A stretch of DNA of 64,000 nt from Nitrospirota bacterium (GCA_016212085.1 JACRHL010000009.1:32572-96571); one strand, 5' to 3'. Shown: positions 42,932 to 54,023, numbered from the stretch's first letter. Made by a program: numbers and translations. The notes: a model not told the origin generated them from the letters alone.

Positions 42932-43941
42932 CACGCGGCCGCCACCGTGCGGCGCCGCGCCAGGGGCCAGGCCAGATCGGCGGCCAGCAGCAGCAACGCC
43001 AGCAGCAGCGGCCACTGGTAGCGGTTCTCCCGGCGCGCGCGTGGCGTGGCCTCGCCCTCGCCGCCGGCCTGGGCGGCGATGCGTCGGGCGATGGCGTCCA
43101 CCTCGTCGCCCTCCAGGGTGCTCTCGAAGTAGGCCCCGTCCACGCCGGCCAGCGCCTTGAGGGCGTCCGCCTCCAGGCGGGTGGTGACCAGCGCGCCGGA
43201 CGCGGCGCGCTTGTAGCCGGCAAAGCGGCCCTTGTCGTCCGTGAGCGGGATCGGCACCCCCGCTGCGGCGCCCACGCCCACCGCGTACACGGCGATGCCC
43301 GCGTCCGCCGCGCGCCCGGCCGCCTTGTCCGCCGAGCCCAGGGTGGTCTCGCCGTCGGACAGGATCACCACGGCGCGGCCGCCCCCCGCCGGGCCGAACA
43401 TGCGTTCCGCCTCCGCCAGCGCGGCCTCCAGCGACGAGCCGGGGCGCGGCACCATGCCCGGCGCCAGGGCGTCCAGATACAAGCGCACGGCGCCGTGGTC
43501 CTCGGTGAGGGGCACCGCCGGAAAGGCGGCGCCGGAAAACACCACCAGCCCCACCCGGTAGCCCTCCAGCCGCTCCATGAGCGCCGCCGCCAGGTGGCTG
43601 GCACGGACCAGCCGGCTGGGTTTCACGTCCGTGGCCGCCATGCTCAGGGAGGTGTCGATGGCGATCACCACCTCGGCCCCGGTGGGGCGCACCGTCACCT
43701 GCCGTTCGCCATACAGGGGCCCGGCCAGGGCCAACGCCATCAGCGCCAGGGCGGCGCCGCGCAGGCGCCAGCGGCGCCCGGCCCGGACGGCCACGTCCGC
43801 CGCCAACGGCCCCTGCCCCGCCGGACCGGCGAACGCCGCCCGCCGCGCCCGGGCGCGCCGGGCCGCCCAGGGCGCGGCGGCCAGCGCCAGGACCAGGCCC
43901 GCCAGGGCCGCCCACAGCCAGATGGGGTCGAGAAACGTCAT
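42931..43941 (-). CDS. batB: BatB-like VWA-domain membrane protein
   Basis: A 336-aa inner-membrane protein. Two N-terminal helices, a VWA domain with the MIDAS motif DTSLSMAATD, GLVVFSGAAFPAVPLTEDH, LSDGETT, and a C-terminal helix (WPLLLALLLLAADLAWPLA). Start ATG 43941. It shares one base with the batC start. VWA proteins with MoxR ATPases are thought to act as metal-dependent assembly chaperones. Confidence 0.88.
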   Translation of the reverse strand: MTFLDPIWLWAALAGLVLALAAAPWAARRARARRAAFAGPAGQGPLAADVAVRAGRRWRLRGAALALMALALAGPLYGERQVTVRPTGAEVVIAIDTSLSMAATDVKPSRLVRASHLAAALMERLEGYRVGLVVFSGAAFPAVPLTEDHGAVRLYLDALAPGMVPRPGSSLEAALAEAERMFGPAGGGRAVVILSDGETTLGSADKAAGRAADAGIAVYAVGVGAAAGVPIPLTDDKGRFAGYKRAASGALVTTRLEADALKALAGVDGAYFESTLEGDEVDAIARRIAAQAGGEGEATPRARRENRYQWPLLLALLLLAADLAWPLARRRTVAAA

Positions 43942-43955
43942 GGGGGCGCCGGCGG

Positions 43956-44114
43956 TCAGTAGATGGGCAGGTCCAGGATCCACTGGATGTGGAACAGTTC
44001 GCCCACGGTGCCCACGGCGAGCACGATCACATACAGGATCAGCAGCGCCAGGTAGAGGGTGGAGCGGCCGTCCGCCGGGGGGGTGGCCGGGGTGTCGGTC
44101 GGGGTGTCGGTCAT
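43956..44114 (-). CDS. 52-aa single-helix membrane protein between batA and batB
   Basis: ATG at 44114 opens a 52-codon frame. It has a Thr/Asp/Pro-rich start (MTDTPTDTPATPPADG), a hydrophobic helix (STLYLALLILYVIVLAVGTVGELF) and the tail HIQWILDLPIY. It lies 52 bases after batA and its stop is 14 bases before the batB start on the same strand, so the operon would otherwise have an unexplained 225-base gap. No homologue recognised; probably a small subunit of the Bat complex. Confidence 0.6.
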   Translation of the reverse strand: MTDTPTDTPATPPADGRSTLYLALLILYVIVLAVGTVGELFHIQWILDLPIY

Positions 44115-44166
44115 GGAAGCATCCTTAACAATCGGTGTGTCGCCGCGCGTCCGGCGCCGGGCCGCG

Positions 44167-45156
44167 TCATCCGGGCAGGCGCCTGAGGCGCGTGGCCGAC
44201 AGGGTCCATTCTAGCAGCAGCAGCGCCAGCGCCCCGGCCAGCGGCGGGCCGTAGCGGTCGCTGTAGTCCAGGTAGGGCTGGGCGGTGAAGGCGCTCTTTT
44301 CCAACGCGTCGATGCGCTGGTAGATGTCACGCAGGGCGGCCTCGTCCTGGGCGCGGAAGAAGCGGCCGCCGGTGACCTCGGCCACCTGTTGCAGCAACGC
44401 CTCGTCCAGGTCGCTGCGCACCCGCACCGGAATGCGGCCGCGCAGCGGATCGTCGCGCATCTGGGTGATCCAGCCGTTCCTGCCCACCCCCACCGTGTAC
44501 ACCCGGATGCCCACCTGCCGCGCCAGGTCGGCGGCGGTGACCGGGTCGATCTCGCCGGCGTTGTTGGCGCCGTCGGTCAGCAGCACCACCACGCGGCTGC
44601 GCGCGTCCGAGTCCTTGAGGCGCCCCACGGCGGTGGCCAGGGCGCTGCCGATGGCGGTGCCGTCCGCCACCAGCCCCAGGTGCACCTGGTCGAGCAGCTC
44701 CAGGAAGACCCGGTGGTCGAGGGTGAGCGGCACCTGGGTGTAGGCGGCGCCGGCGAACACCACCAGCCCCAGCCGGTCGTGGGGGCGCCCCTGCACGAAC
44801 CCCGCCACCACCTGCTTGGCGACGGTGATGCGGTCCGGGTCGAAGTCCTGGAGGGACATGGAGCCGGAGATGTCGAGGGCGATCAGCACGTCCACCCCGT
44901 GGTGGGTGACCACGCCGCCGGTGACGCCCGCCTGGGGGCGCGCCAGCGCCACCACCAGCAGGGCCGCCGCCAGCAGCCGCAGGACCAGCGGCAGGTGGCG
45001 CAGGCGCGCCATGCGCCCCGCCGGCAGCCCGGCCCGCACCAGTCCCGCCAGGGTGGGATGCGCGAGCACCCGCGCCCGCTCGCTCCGCCACGCGGCGAAC
45101 CCGGCCAGGGCCAGGGGCAGGAGCAGCAGCAGCCACCACGGCTCGGCGAACCTCAC
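44167..45156 (-). CDS. batA: BatA-like VWA-domain membrane protein
   Basis: A 329-aa protein starting at GTG (GTGA overlap with the upstream gene). N-terminal VRFAEPWWLLLLLPLAL and a second helix, VWA domain with MIDAS DISGSMSLQDFDPDR, GLVVFAGAAYTQVPLTLDH, LLTDGANNAGEIDP, GVGRNG, FFRAQDEAALRDIYQRID, and a C-terminal helix (GPPLAGALALLLLEWTLSAT). The classical BatA pattern. Confidence 0.9.
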   Translation of the reverse strand: MRFAEPWWLLLLLPLALAGFAAWRSERARVLAHPTLAGLVRAGLPAGRMARLRHLPLVLRLLAAALLVVALARPQAGVTGGVVTHHGVDVLIALDISGSMSLQDFDPDRITVAKQVVAGFVQGRPHDRLGLVVFAGAAYTQVPLTLDHRVFLELLDQVHLGLVADGTAIGSALATAVGRLKDSDARSRVVVLLTDGANNAGEIDPVTAADLARQVGIRVYTVGVGRNGWITQMRDDPLRGRIPVRVRSDLDEALLQQVAEVTGGRFFRAQDEAALRDIYQRIDALEKSAFTAQPYLDYSDRYGPPLAGALALLLLEWTLSATRLRRLPG

Positions 45157-46264
45157 GGCCGCGCCTCCGCCAGCGGTGACGGCGCGGCGGGTGCCACGCC
45201 GGAGGCCGCCCCCGATGCCGCCTGGGCGCCCAGCCAGGCGCGCAGCTCCAGAACGGCCCGCGCCGCCGCCCCGTTCGGCGCCGCCACCGGCGCGAACTTG
45301 AAGAAATCCCAGCGCGGCAGCCACTCCGCCAGCGGCGCCAGCGCGCTGTCCCCGCGCGCGCGGATGGCCGCCCCCACCTCGGAACCGGTCATGGCGGGCG
45401 CGGGGATGCGGTGCCGCCCCGCCAGGTAGTCGCGGGCGATGGCGGACAGGGCACCAAACAGCAAGCGGGGCTCCAGGGACGGGTCGAGGGCGTCCAGCCG
45501 CGCCAGCGCCACCGCCAGCGGCGGCCGCTCCGGGGCCGGCGCCGGCGGCGGGAGGGGGATGGGGAGCGGCCCGCGCCGCCGCAGCCGGTACCCCACCCAC
45601 GTCAGCGCCGCAAGCAGCGCCGCGCCCAGCACAAACGGCCACCACGGCATGGGCACGGAGAGGGGCCCCTTGGCGGGCGCCGGGGGCGGCGGGTTGTCCG
45701 GGTCGAACACCCCGGCCACCGGCACGGTGGCCTGCGGCGCGCTCACCCGGCCCTGCCGTCCGTCCGGTTCCGTGTAGGCCAGGGTGGTCCGGGGCAGCAC
45801 CACCCGGCCCGGCAGGTCCGCGTGCAGGGCATAGGCGCGCGCGGCGCGCACCCCGTCCGCCGGCTCGTCCAGCACCCGCGCCTCCGCCTCCGCGTCGGCA
45901 CCCGTGAATTCCGGTTGCCCGTCGCCCCAATCCACCACGGCGCCCCGGGGGCCCGTGAACACCAGCCGCGCGTCGATCACGTCGCCCACCACGGGGGCGT
46001 CGGGGCTGAAGCGCCAGGCCAGCTCCGCCGCTTCCGCCCCGTTCGGGCCGAGGATGGCGAGAACGGTGGCCGACAACAGGGTATTTCTATTAACCGTCGC
46101 GAGCGCCCCGAGTGCAAGGCGGACGGAGCGCAGAACCCGATACATATCATGGTGATAGGCGAAGGTTCGAGCACCGCTTGGCGCAGCAATCGGGGCGCGC
46201 AGCAGGTTAATAGAGGTGCCCAACAGCATCGCGGCAAGGCGCGCGGCCGCTTTCGTGAGCCGCC

Positions 46265-46268
<4 letters not shown>
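45153..46268 (-). CDS. Bat-operon membrane protein (DUF4381-like C-terminus) carrying an in-frame MITE insertion
   Basis: A 371-aa frame from GTG 46268 (GTGA overlap with the DUF58 gene). The first 16 residues (VRRLTKAAARLAAMLL) and residues from 66 (SATVLAILGPNGAEA-AE) together form one normal signal peptide. Between them are 49 residues encoded by a 143-bp family B element plus its 4-bp target duplication (147 bases), so the frame is kept. The mature part has a beta domain, a membrane helix (WWPFVLGAALLAALTWVGYRL) and a cytosolic helical region (LARLDALDPSLEPRLLFGALSAIARDYLAGR) as in DUF4381 proteins of MoxR operons. Export may be impaired, or may use an internal start in the element (MYRVLRSVRLALGALATV..). 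Confidence 0.8.
46079..46221. mobile_element. Family B MITE-like element, copy 2 (143 bp), inside a coding region
   Basis: Ends GGGTATTTCTATTAACC and GGTTAATAGAGGTGCCC (17-bp TIR with mismatches in one end), flanked by AACA at 46075-46078 and 46222-46225. Same length and orientation as copy 1. It lies in the signal-peptide region of the gene at 45153-46268; removing the element and one AACA restores an uninterrupted leader. Confidence 0.92.
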
Positions 46269-47149
<881 letters not shown>

Positions 47150-47170
47150 CGGACGACCCTCCGTTCGGCC

Positions 47171-48175
47171 CTACGGCGCCGCGACACCGTCCAGCACCCG
47201 GTCGACCACCTGTTCCACCGGCACCTCCTCCGCCTCCGCCTCGTAGCTGAGCAGCACCCGGTGGCGCAGCACGTCGTGGGCGATGCCCTTGATGTCCTCG
47301 GGCGTCACGTAACCCCGGTGGCGCAGGAAGGCGTGCGCCTTGGCGGCGCGCACCAGGGCGATGGAGGCGCGCGGCGAGGCGCCGAAGGCCACCAGACCCG
47401 GCAGGTCGGACAGGCCGTAGCGGAGCGGGTGGCGGGTAGCGTGCACCAGGTCGGCCACGTAGGCGAGCAGGCGCTCGTCCACGTAGATGCCGTCCACCAT
47501 GTCCGCCGCCGCCAGGATGGTGGCCACGTCGGTCACCGGGCGCACCGGCTGCGGCGGCGCGCCGGTCATGCGGCGCATGATCTCCACCTCCTCGTCACGG
47601 GCCGGATAGCCCACCTTGAGCTTGAACATGAAGCGGTCCATCTGCGCCTCGGGCAGGGGATAGGTGCCCTCCTGCTCGATAGGGTTCTGGGTGGCCAGCA
47701 CCATGAACGGGGTGGGCAGGGGGAAGGTGCGCTCGCCGATGGTGACCTGGCGCTCCTCCATGGCCTCCAGCAGGGCGCTCTGCACCTTGGCGGGGGCGCG
47801 GTTGATCTCGTCCGCCAGCAGGATGCTGGTGAAGATGGGGCCGTGCTTGACGGCGAAGGCGTCGGTTCCGGCGTTGTAGATCTGGGTGCCCACCACGTCC
47901 GCCGGCAGCAGGTCGGGGGTGAACTGGATGCGGTGGAAGTCGGTCTGGATGGCCCGGGCCACCGACTTGACCACCAGCGTCTTGGCCAGCCCCGGCACCC
48001 CTTCCAGCAGCACGTGGCCCCGGCACAGGAGGGCCATCAGGATGCGTTCCAGCAGCGGCCGCTGGCCCACCATCACGCGCCCCACCTCGGCGACCATGGC
48101 GTCCACGAAGCGGCCGCCCTCGCGCACCCGCTGGTTGATCGCCTCGATCGTCTGGCTGTCCGCGTGCTCGGTCAT
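47171..48175 (-). CDS. MoxR-family AAA+ ATPase
   Basis: A 334-aa AAA+ protein, first gene of the Bat operon. Walker A is the family variant LLEGVPGLAKT; Walker B ILLADEINRAPAKVQSALLEAMEERQVT, sensor 1 VLATQNPIEQEGTYPLPEAQMDRFMF. Acts as a chaperone-like remodelling ATPase for VWA partners encoded downstream. The upstream 270 bases (48176-48445) carry no gene and hold the divergent promoters of this operon and of the Bax-like gene. Confidence 0.94.
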   Translation of the reverse strand: MTEHADSQTIEAINQRVREGGRFVDAMVAEVGRVMVGQRPLLERILMALLCRGHVLLEGVPGLAKTLVVKSVARAIQTDFHRIQFTPDLLPADVVGTQIYNAGTDAFAVKHGPIFTSILLADEINRAPAKVQSALLEAMEERQVTIGERTFPLPTPFMVLATQNPIEQEGTYPLPEAQMDRFMFKLKVGYPARDEEVEIMRRMTGAPPQPVRPVTDVATILAAADMVDGIYVDERLLAYVADLVHATRHPLRYGLSDLPGLVAFGASPRASIALVRAAKAHAFLRHRGYVTPEDIKGIAHDVLRHRVLLSYEAEAEEVPVEQVVDRVLDGVAAP

Positions 48176-48445
48176 CGCGCTCCCATCCTTCCTGGAAACA
48201 AGGGCCCCGGCGCCGCCCGTGGCGCCGGCGGCCGGGCAAGTGGGTCATTGTACCCCAAGCGCGGGCGGATGGCCCGGCCCCGCCACCGCGCCGGAAAGAA
48301 ACGCACATAATTTGACTAATTATGCTAACGCATCAATTTTTAACGTGTTTTTAGCATCTCCGCGCGGTCTCGCGCGCAGAAAACGGCACCCTGTGCGTGA
48401 TTTGCTGGTGCGCGACGGCCATTCCACAGCTATAGTAAGGCGTCT

Positions 48446-49429
48446 ATGCAACGCCTCGGCTCGACATTCGGGCTGGTCGCCGGCGGCTTGGTGGTGATGG
48501 GCACGGGCTTGGCACTGCTCAGCGTCCCCATTCCCGTGGTGGACGCCGCCTTCGCGCCCAGCCCCCGGTCCCTGTTCGCCACCGATTTCCAGGAACGGCG
48601 CTCCCCGGCGCTGGAGCTGCGCGCTCGCAGCGTGCCGCAGTTGAAGGCGCACTTCGCGCGGATCGGCTACGCATGGGAACGGGCGCCCCAAAGCGTGCCC
48701 CGGGTGCGCCTGTCCGCCTTCCCGCCCGACCTGGCCGATGTGCGCGACCTGCGCGAGCGCAAGCGCCTGTTCTTCCAGACCATGCTGCCGCTGATCCTCC
48801 TGGAGAACGAGCGCATCCAGGCGGACCGGCAGCACATGCTCACCCTGTTCGGCCGGGTCGATGGCGGCCTGTCCATCGACCGGCAGGACGACGCCTGGCT
48901 GCGGAACCTTGCCCGCAAGTACCAGGTGACCGCCGCCCCCACCAGCGCCGACGGCCGCGACCGGCTGTTGCGGCAGGTGAACGTGGTGCCGCAGTCCCTG
49001 GCGCTGGCCATGGCCGCCCACGAGTCCGCCTGGGGCACCTCGCGCTTCGTGGAGCAGGGCAACAACCTGTTCGGCCAGTGGACCTTCACCACCGGCTCGG
49101 GCCTGGTGCCCGAGGGGCGCCAGGAGGGCATGCGCCACGAGGTGGCCGTGTTCCCCGACCTGGCCAGCTCGGTGCGCGCCTACCTGCGCAACCTCAACAC
49201 CCACTGGGCGCACGACACGTTCCGCCGCTCGCGGGAAACCATGCCGTCGCTGGCCACCCCGGAGGCCTCCATCCAGCTGGCCCTCACCCTCACCCGCTAC
49301 AGCGAGCGCGGCGCCGAGTACACCGAGGATCTGGTGCGCTTCATCCGCAGAAACCGCCTGACGCGCTTCGACGGCACCACCCTGCAATCCTCCCGGCGAC
49401 GCGCATGGATGGTCGCGGCGGCACCGTAG
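48446..49429 (+). CDS. Bax-like glucosaminidase-domain protein
   Basis: A 327-aa protein with an N-terminal signal anchor (LVAGGLVVMGTGLALLSVPIPVVDA). The C-terminal half is an endo-beta-N-acetylglucosaminidase domain of the Bax/FlgJ type: NVVPQSLALAMAAHESAWGTSRFVEQGNNLFGQWTF, with the catalytic Glu in AHESAWG, then VFPDLASSVRAYLRNLNTH. It probably trims peptidoglycan. TATAGT at 48433-48438 may be its -10. Monocistronic, 107 bases before ileS. Confidence 0.88.
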   Translation: MQRLGSTFGLVAGGLVVMGTGLALLSVPIPVVDAAFAPSPRSLFATDFQERRSPALELRARSVPQLKAHFARIGYAWERAPQSVPRVRLSAFPPDLADVRDLRERKRLFFQTMLPLILLENERIQADRQHMLTLFGRVDGGLSIDRQDDAWLRNLARKYQVTAAPTSADGRDRLLRQVNVVPQSLALAMAAHESAWGTSRFVEQGNNLFGQWTFTTGSGLVPEGRQEGMRHEVAVFPDLASSVRAYLRNLNTHWAHDTFRRSRETMPSLATPEASIQLALTLTRYSERGAEYTEDLVRFIRRNRLTRFDGTTLQSSRRRAWMVAAAP

Positions 49430-49536
49430 CCGGAAGCCGGTTTCCGTTGACCACGGCCGCGCCGGGCCGATATTCTTTGAGGATTCAACACATCGTTGCC
49501 CGCCCGGCGAGGTTGGGGCCTATCCGTTTGCGGTAA

Positions 49537-52341
49537 ATGAACTACAAAGACACCTTGCTGCTTCCCCAGACCCCCTTCCCGATGAAGGGGAACCTGCCCC
49601 AGACGGAACCGGCGCGCCTGGCCGCCTGGGCGGAGGCGGGCCTTTACGGCAAGCTGCGCGCAAAATCCGCCGGGCGCCCCAAGTTCGTGCTGCACGACGG
49701 GCCGCCCTACGCCAACGGCAACATCCACATGGGCCACGCCCTGAACAAGGTGCTCAAGGACGTCATCGTCAAGAGCCGCACCATGGCCGGGTTCGACGCC
49801 CCCTACGTGCCGGGGTGGGACTGTCACGGCCTGCCCATCGAGCACATGGTGCTCAAGAACCTGGGCCCCAGGCGCCACCAGATGAGCCAGCTCGCCATCC
49901 GCGAGGCGTGCCGCGAGCATGCGGAAAAATACGTAACGTCCCAGCGCCAGGAGTTCGGCCGCCTGGGGGTGTTCGGCGACTGGGACCACCCCTACCTGAC
50001 CATGGCCCCGGAGTACGAGGGCGACACCCTGCGCATGCTGGCCCGCTTCGTGGAGACCGGCGGGGTGTACAAGGGCAAGAAGCCCGTGCACTGGTGCCCG
50101 AGCTGCGAGACCGCCCTGGCGGAGGCGGAGGTGGAATACGCCGACGTCACCTCGCCCTCCATCCACGTGCGCTTCCCCCTCACCGGGGAGGCCGCCGCCA
50201 AGCTGGCCGCCCCCGGCGCCGCCATCGCCATCTGGACCACCACCCCCTGGACCCTGCCCGCCAACAAGGCCGTGTGCGTCAACGCGGCCGAGCGCTACGC
50301 CCTGCTGCCGCTCCCGGAAGGGGACGTCATCGTGGCCGAGGCGCTGCTGCCCAACCTGTGCGCGGCCACCGGCGCCCAAGCGCCCGAGGCGCCCCGCACC
50401 TGGAGCGGCGCGGAGCTGGTGGGCCTGGAACTGCGCCACCCGTTCCTGGACCTCACCGTTCCGGTCATCGCCGGGGAGCACGTGACGCTGGACGCGGGCA
50501 CCGGCGCCGTGCACACCGCCCCCGGCCACGGCCAGGACGACCACGAGGTGGGCATCAAGTACGGCCTGGAGGTGTACGCCCCGGTGGACGGGCGCGGCCG
50601 CTTCACCCCCCAGGTGCCCCGCTGGGAGGGGATGAAGGTCCAGGAGGCCAACCCGCTCATCGTCCAGCACCTGCGGGAGGTGGGCGCGCTGCTCCACGAG
50701 GCGCCCATCCGCCACAGCTACCCCCACTGCTGGCGCTGCAAGAACCCGATCATCTTCCGGGCCACCGCCCAGTGGTTCATCTCCATGACCCACGGAGCGC
50801 TTCGCGCGCGCGCGCTGGAGGCCATCGACCAGGTGCGCTGGATCCCCAAGTGGGGCCGCGAGCGCATCTGGGGCATGATGGAGAACCGGCCCGACTGGTG
50901 CATCTCGCGCCAGCGCGTGTGGGGCGTGCCCATCATCGCCTACACCTGCGGCACGTGCGGCCACGCCGCCACCAACGCCGCCTGGATCGACGCCATGGCC
51001 AAGCGCGCCGACACCCAGGGGGTGGACTTCTGGTTCGACGACCAGGCCACCGGCCTGATCCCCGATGGCACCACCTGCGAACAGTGCGGCAATGCCGACA
51101 TCGCCATCGAGCGCGACATCCTCGACGTGTGGTTCGACTCCGGGGTGAGCCACGCCGCCGTGCTGCGCCGCCGGCCCGAGCTGGCCTGGCCCGCCGACCT
51201 CTACCTGGAGGGAACGGACCAGCACCGGGGCTGGTTCCACAGCTCGCTGCTGGTGGGCATCGGCGTGGACCGGGCGGCCCCCTACAAGGCGGTGCTCACC
51301 CACGGCTTCGTGGTGGACGGCCAGGGCAAGAAGATGTCCAAGTCGGTGGGCAACGTGGTGGCGCCGGAGCAGATCATCAAGCAGCACGGCGCCGAGATCC
51401 TGCGCCTGTGGGTGGCCGCCGAGGACTACCGGGACGACGTGCGCATCTCCCCGGAGATCCTCTCGCACCTGGTGGAGACCTACCGCAAGATCCGCAACAC
51501 CTGCCGCTTTCTGCTGGCCAGCCTGTCCGACTACGACCCCGCCGCACACCCGCTGGACGGCGCCGCCCTGTCGGAGCTGGACCGCTGGGCGCTGGACCGG
51601 CTGGAGCGGGTCACCGCCCAGGTGCTGGCCGGGTACGACGAATACGCCTTCCACCAGGTGGTGCACACCCTCAACCGCTTCTGCGTGGTGGACCTGTCGA
51701 GCTTCTACCTCGACATCACCAAGGACGCGGTCTACTGCGGCGCCCGGAACGACCCCGCCCGGCGCGCGGCGCAGGCGGTGATGCACCGCATCCTCACCCA
51801 CCTGGCCCGGCTCATGGCGCCGGTGCTGAGCTTCACCGCCGAGGAGGTGTGGGAGCACATGCCCGCCGCCTGGAAGCGGGAGGAGAGCGTGCACCTGGCC
51901 GACTTTCCCGCGCCCGATCCCAACCGGCGCGACGACGCCCTGGCCACCCGCTGGGAGACCCTGCGCAAGATCCGCGCCGAGGGCACCCGCGTGCTGGAGG
52001 CCAAGCGCAAGGACAAGGTCATCGGCCAGTCCCTGGAGGCGGCCATCACCCTGTACGTGGACGCGGCGCAGGGCACTTTTTTGGAGCCGTTCCACGCCTC
52101 CCTGGCGGACCTGTTCATCACCTCCCAGGCCCACGTGGGCCCGCTCTCCGAGGCCCCGGCCGGGGCCGTGGACGCCGAGGCGGTGAGCGGCCTCAAGATT
52201 CTGGTGGAGCCGGCGGCGGGCGCCAAGTGCGAACGCTGCTGGATCTTCCGCGAGGATCTGGGCGCCGACGCCGCCCACCCCGCCCTGTGCGGCCGCTGCG
52301 CCCGCGTGGTGGCCTCCTTCAACGGCGCCGGGGCGGCCTGA
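49537..52341 (+). CDS. ileS: Isoleucyl-tRNA synthetase
   Basis: A 934-aa class I synthetase. Adenylate motif [15 protein letters not shown] (HIGH variant) and KKMSKSVGN (KMSKS). The editing domain has [13 protein letters not shown] and [15 protein letters not shown]. The C-terminal zinc knuckle CERCWIF..CGRC is present, so it is the bacterial type. The 107-base leader has no T-box. It heads an operon with lspA five bases downstream. Confidence 0.97.
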   Translation: MNYKDTLLLPQTPFPMKGNLPQTEPARLAAWAEAGLYGKLRAKSAGRPKFVLHDGPPYANGNIHMGHALNKVLKDVIVKSRTMAGFDAPYVPGWDCHGLPIEHMVLKNLGPRRHQMSQLAIREACREHAEKYVTSQRQEFGRLGVFGDWDHPYLTMAPEYEGDTLRMLARFVETGGVYKGKKPVHWCPSCETALAEAEVEYADVTSPSIHVRFPLTGEAAAKLAAPGAAIAIWTTTPWTLPANKAVCVNAAERYALLPLPEGDVIVAEALLPNLCAATGAQAPEAPRTWSGAELVGLELRHPFLDLTVPVIAGEHVTLDAGTGAVHTAPGHGQDDHEVGIKYGLEVYAPVDGRGRFTPQVPRWEGMKVQEANPLIVQHLREVGALLHEAPIRHSYPHCWRCKNPIIFRATAQWFISMTHGALRARALEAIDQVRWIPKWGRERIWGMMENRPDWCISRQRVWGVPIIAYTCGTCGHAATNAAWIDAMAKRADTQGVDFWFDDQATGLIPDGTTCEQCGNADIAIERDILDVWFDSGVSHAAVLRRRPELAWPADLYLEGTDQHRGWFHSSLLVGIGVDRAAPYKAVLTHGFVVDGQGKKMSKSVGNVVAPEQIIKQHGAEILRLWVAAEDYRDDVRISPEILSHLVETYRKIRNTCRFLLASLSDYDPAAHPLDGAALSELDRWALDRLERVTAQVLAGYDEYAFHQVVHTLNRFCVVDLSSFYLDITKDAVYCGARNDPARRAAQAVMHRILTHLARLMAPVLSFTAEEVWEHMPAAWKREESVHLADFPAPDPNRRDDALATRWETLRKIRAEGTRVLEAKRKDKVIGQSLEAAITLYVDAAQGTFLEPFHASLADLFITSQAHVGPLSEAPAGAVDAEAVSGLKILVEPAAGAKCERCWIFREDLGADAAHPALCGRCARVVASFNGAGAA

Positions 52342-52346
52342 CGGCC

Positions 52347-52877
52347 ATGCGCAAGCGCCCGTCACCCGCCCTGCTCGTCGGCCTGCCGCCGCTGGTGGTG
52401 GCGCTCGACCAGATTTCCAAGGAGTGGGTGCTGGGCAACATGGGCCTGCACGAGTCCATCCCCGTGGTGCCGGGGCTGTTCAGCATCACCTCGGTGCGCA
52501 ACCCGGGAGCCGCCTTCGGCCTGTTCTCGAACTCCGGGCCGGAGCTGCGCACCGCCTTCCTGGCGGGGGTGAGCGTGCTGGCGGTGGTGCTGCTCACCAT
52601 CTACTACCTGCGCAGCGCCCCCCACGAGCGGGTGCCGCGCCTGGCGGCGGCGCTGGTGATCGGCGGCGCCGTGGGCAATCTCATCGACCGGCTGCGCTTC
52701 GGCCACGTGGTGGACTTCCTGGACATCTACGTGGGCCGCCACCACTGGCCGGCCTTCAACGTGGCCGACTCGGCCATCACCGTGGGCATCACCCTCTTCG
52801 TGTTGAGCGCCTGGCGCGACGGGGACCGCCCCGCCGACGGCGCCGACGCCCCCGCGCCGGACCGGAGGCGGGCATGA
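52347..52877 (+). CDS. lspA: Lipoprotein signal peptidase II
   Basis: A 176-aa inner-membrane aspartyl protease with four helices. Catalytic Asp residues are in GNLIDRLRFGHVVDFLD and FNVADSAIT. The N-terminal ALDQISKEWV and VRNPGAAFG are typical. It processes the lipoproteins that are frequent in this window. It follows ileS as in many proteobacteria; its stop overlaps the next start (ATGA). Confidence 0.96.
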   Translation: MRKRPSPALLVGLPPLVVALDQISKEWVLGNMGLHESIPVVPGLFSITSVRNPGAAFGLFSNSGPELRTAFLAGVSVLAVVLLTIYYLRSAPHERVPRLAAALVIGGAVGNLIDRLRFGHVVDFLDIYVGRHHWPAFNVADSAITVGITLFVLSAWRDGDRPADGADAPAPDRRRA

Positions 52878-53875
52878 CCGACGCCCCGCGCATCGCGCGC
52901 CGCGCCGAGCTGGCCCTGGAGCGGGGCAACTGGCTCAAGGCGGTGGACCTGCTGCGCACCGAGCTGGCGCGGCACCCGTGCTTCCACAGCGCCGTCGTGC
53001 TGGCCACCATCTACCTGGAGCACGGCCGCTTCCACATGGCCGAGGAGCTGGTGGACCAGGCCTTCTCGTGGGCCGACATGAAGAACCCCCTGTCGGTCTG
53101 CCCGGTCACCGACGCACAGCGCCGCCTGTACCTGCTCAAGGCCAACCTGCGCCTGTCCCTGGGGGATGCCCAGGGGGCATTGTCGCTCTACACGGTGCTG
53201 CTCTCCGAGCGCCCGGCGGACGCGGACCTGCTGTATCGCATGGGCCTGGCCTACGAGCGCATGGGCCAGCGCGAGCTGGCCATCGGCTACCTGGACCGGG
53301 CCAGCGCCGCCCACCCGGACTTCCTGCCCGCCATGGAGATCAAGGGGCAGATCCTGCTGGTCCTGAAGCGCCTGCCCGAGGCCCTCGACCTGTACACCGA
53401 GGTGACCCTGGCCCATCCCGGCAACGTCAACGCCTATTGCATGCTGGGCCACATCTACCACCGCATGCAGCGGCCCGTGGCGGCGGTGTACGCCTGGGAG
53501 CGGGCGGTGGCCCTGGCCCCCAACGCGGACGAGCCGCTGCGCATGCTGGCCAAGGCCGCCCTGGGGCGGGGCGATCTGGCCCAGGCGCGCGACTACCTCA
53601 CCCGCGCGGTCACCGCCAACCCGCGCAACGTGCACGCCCACCTGGACCTGGCCGACCTGCTCGACGAACTGGGCGAGACCCGCTCCGCCCTGGCCCACTG
53701 GGACGAGGCGGAACGCCTGTTCCCCGGCCACCCGCGCCTGCAACGCTGCAAGGAGCGGCGCGAGCGGGTGGCGTGGCAGATCACCGGCGGCCGCTCGCCG
53801 CTCGACTTCTTCGTGACCGGCGAGGAGGCGCAACGCCCGCGCCGTGGCCGCGAAAGCGACACGGGGGCGACCTGA
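52874..53875 (+). CDS. Cytosolic TPR-repeat protein
   Basis: A 333-aa protein without a signal peptide, made of about seven TPR units (for example ADADLLYRMGLAYERMGQRELAIGYLDRASAAHPD; VNAYCMLGHIYHRMQRPVAAVYAWERAVALAPN). The C-terminus is basic (QRPRRGRESD). Coupled to lspA. Its TGA stop lies in the 4-bp target site of family B copy 3. Role unknown; TPR proteins usually scaffold complexes. Confidence 0.85.
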   Translation: MTDAPRIARRAELALERGNWLKAVDLLRTELARHPCFHSAVVLATIYLEHGRFHMAEELVDQAFSWADMKNPLSVCPVTDAQRRLYLLKANLRLSLGDAQGALSLYTVLLSERPADADLLYRMGLAYERMGQRELAIGYLDRASAAHPDFLPAMEIKGQILLVLKRLPEALDLYTEVTLAHPGNVNAYCMLGHIYHRMQRPVAAVYAWERAVALAPNADEPLRMLAKAALGRGDLAQARDYLTRAVTANPRNVHAHLDLADLLDELGETRSALAHWDEAERLFPGHPRLQRCKERRERVAWQITGGRSPLDFFVTGEEAQRPRRGRESDTGAT

Positions 53876-54023
53876 GGGCGACTCCGTTGACCGTCGCAAG
53901 CGCCCCAGGCGGAGCGGCACCGCCACGCCGCGAAAATCTCGATATATATCATGCCGATAGACGAAATCTCGAGCCCCACTTGGGCGCGCAATCGAGGCGC
54001 GCTGTAGGTTAATGGAAGTGCCC
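53876..54023. mobile_element. Family B MITE-like element, copy 3 (148 bp, diverged)
   Basis: Ends GGGCGACTCCGTTGACC and GGTTAATGGAAGTGCCC. Core similarity to the 143-bp copies is clear (ACCGTCGCAAGCGCCCC; ATATATCATG.CGATAG.CGA; GCGCAATCGAGGCGCGC). Flanks CTGA and CCGA differ at one base, as expected for an old insertion. It fills the whole gap between the TPR gene and rluD. The reverse strand is again open (GTSINLQRASIARPSG..). Confidence 0.8.

Noticed and set aside
49430..49536. T-box or other riboswitch in front of ileS
   Set aside because: The leader is only 107 bases and lacks a specifier hairpin and T-box sequence.
49297..52365. Minus-strand open frame of 1022 codons opposite ileS
   Set aside because: ileS is certain on the other strand; the antisense product is low-complexity.
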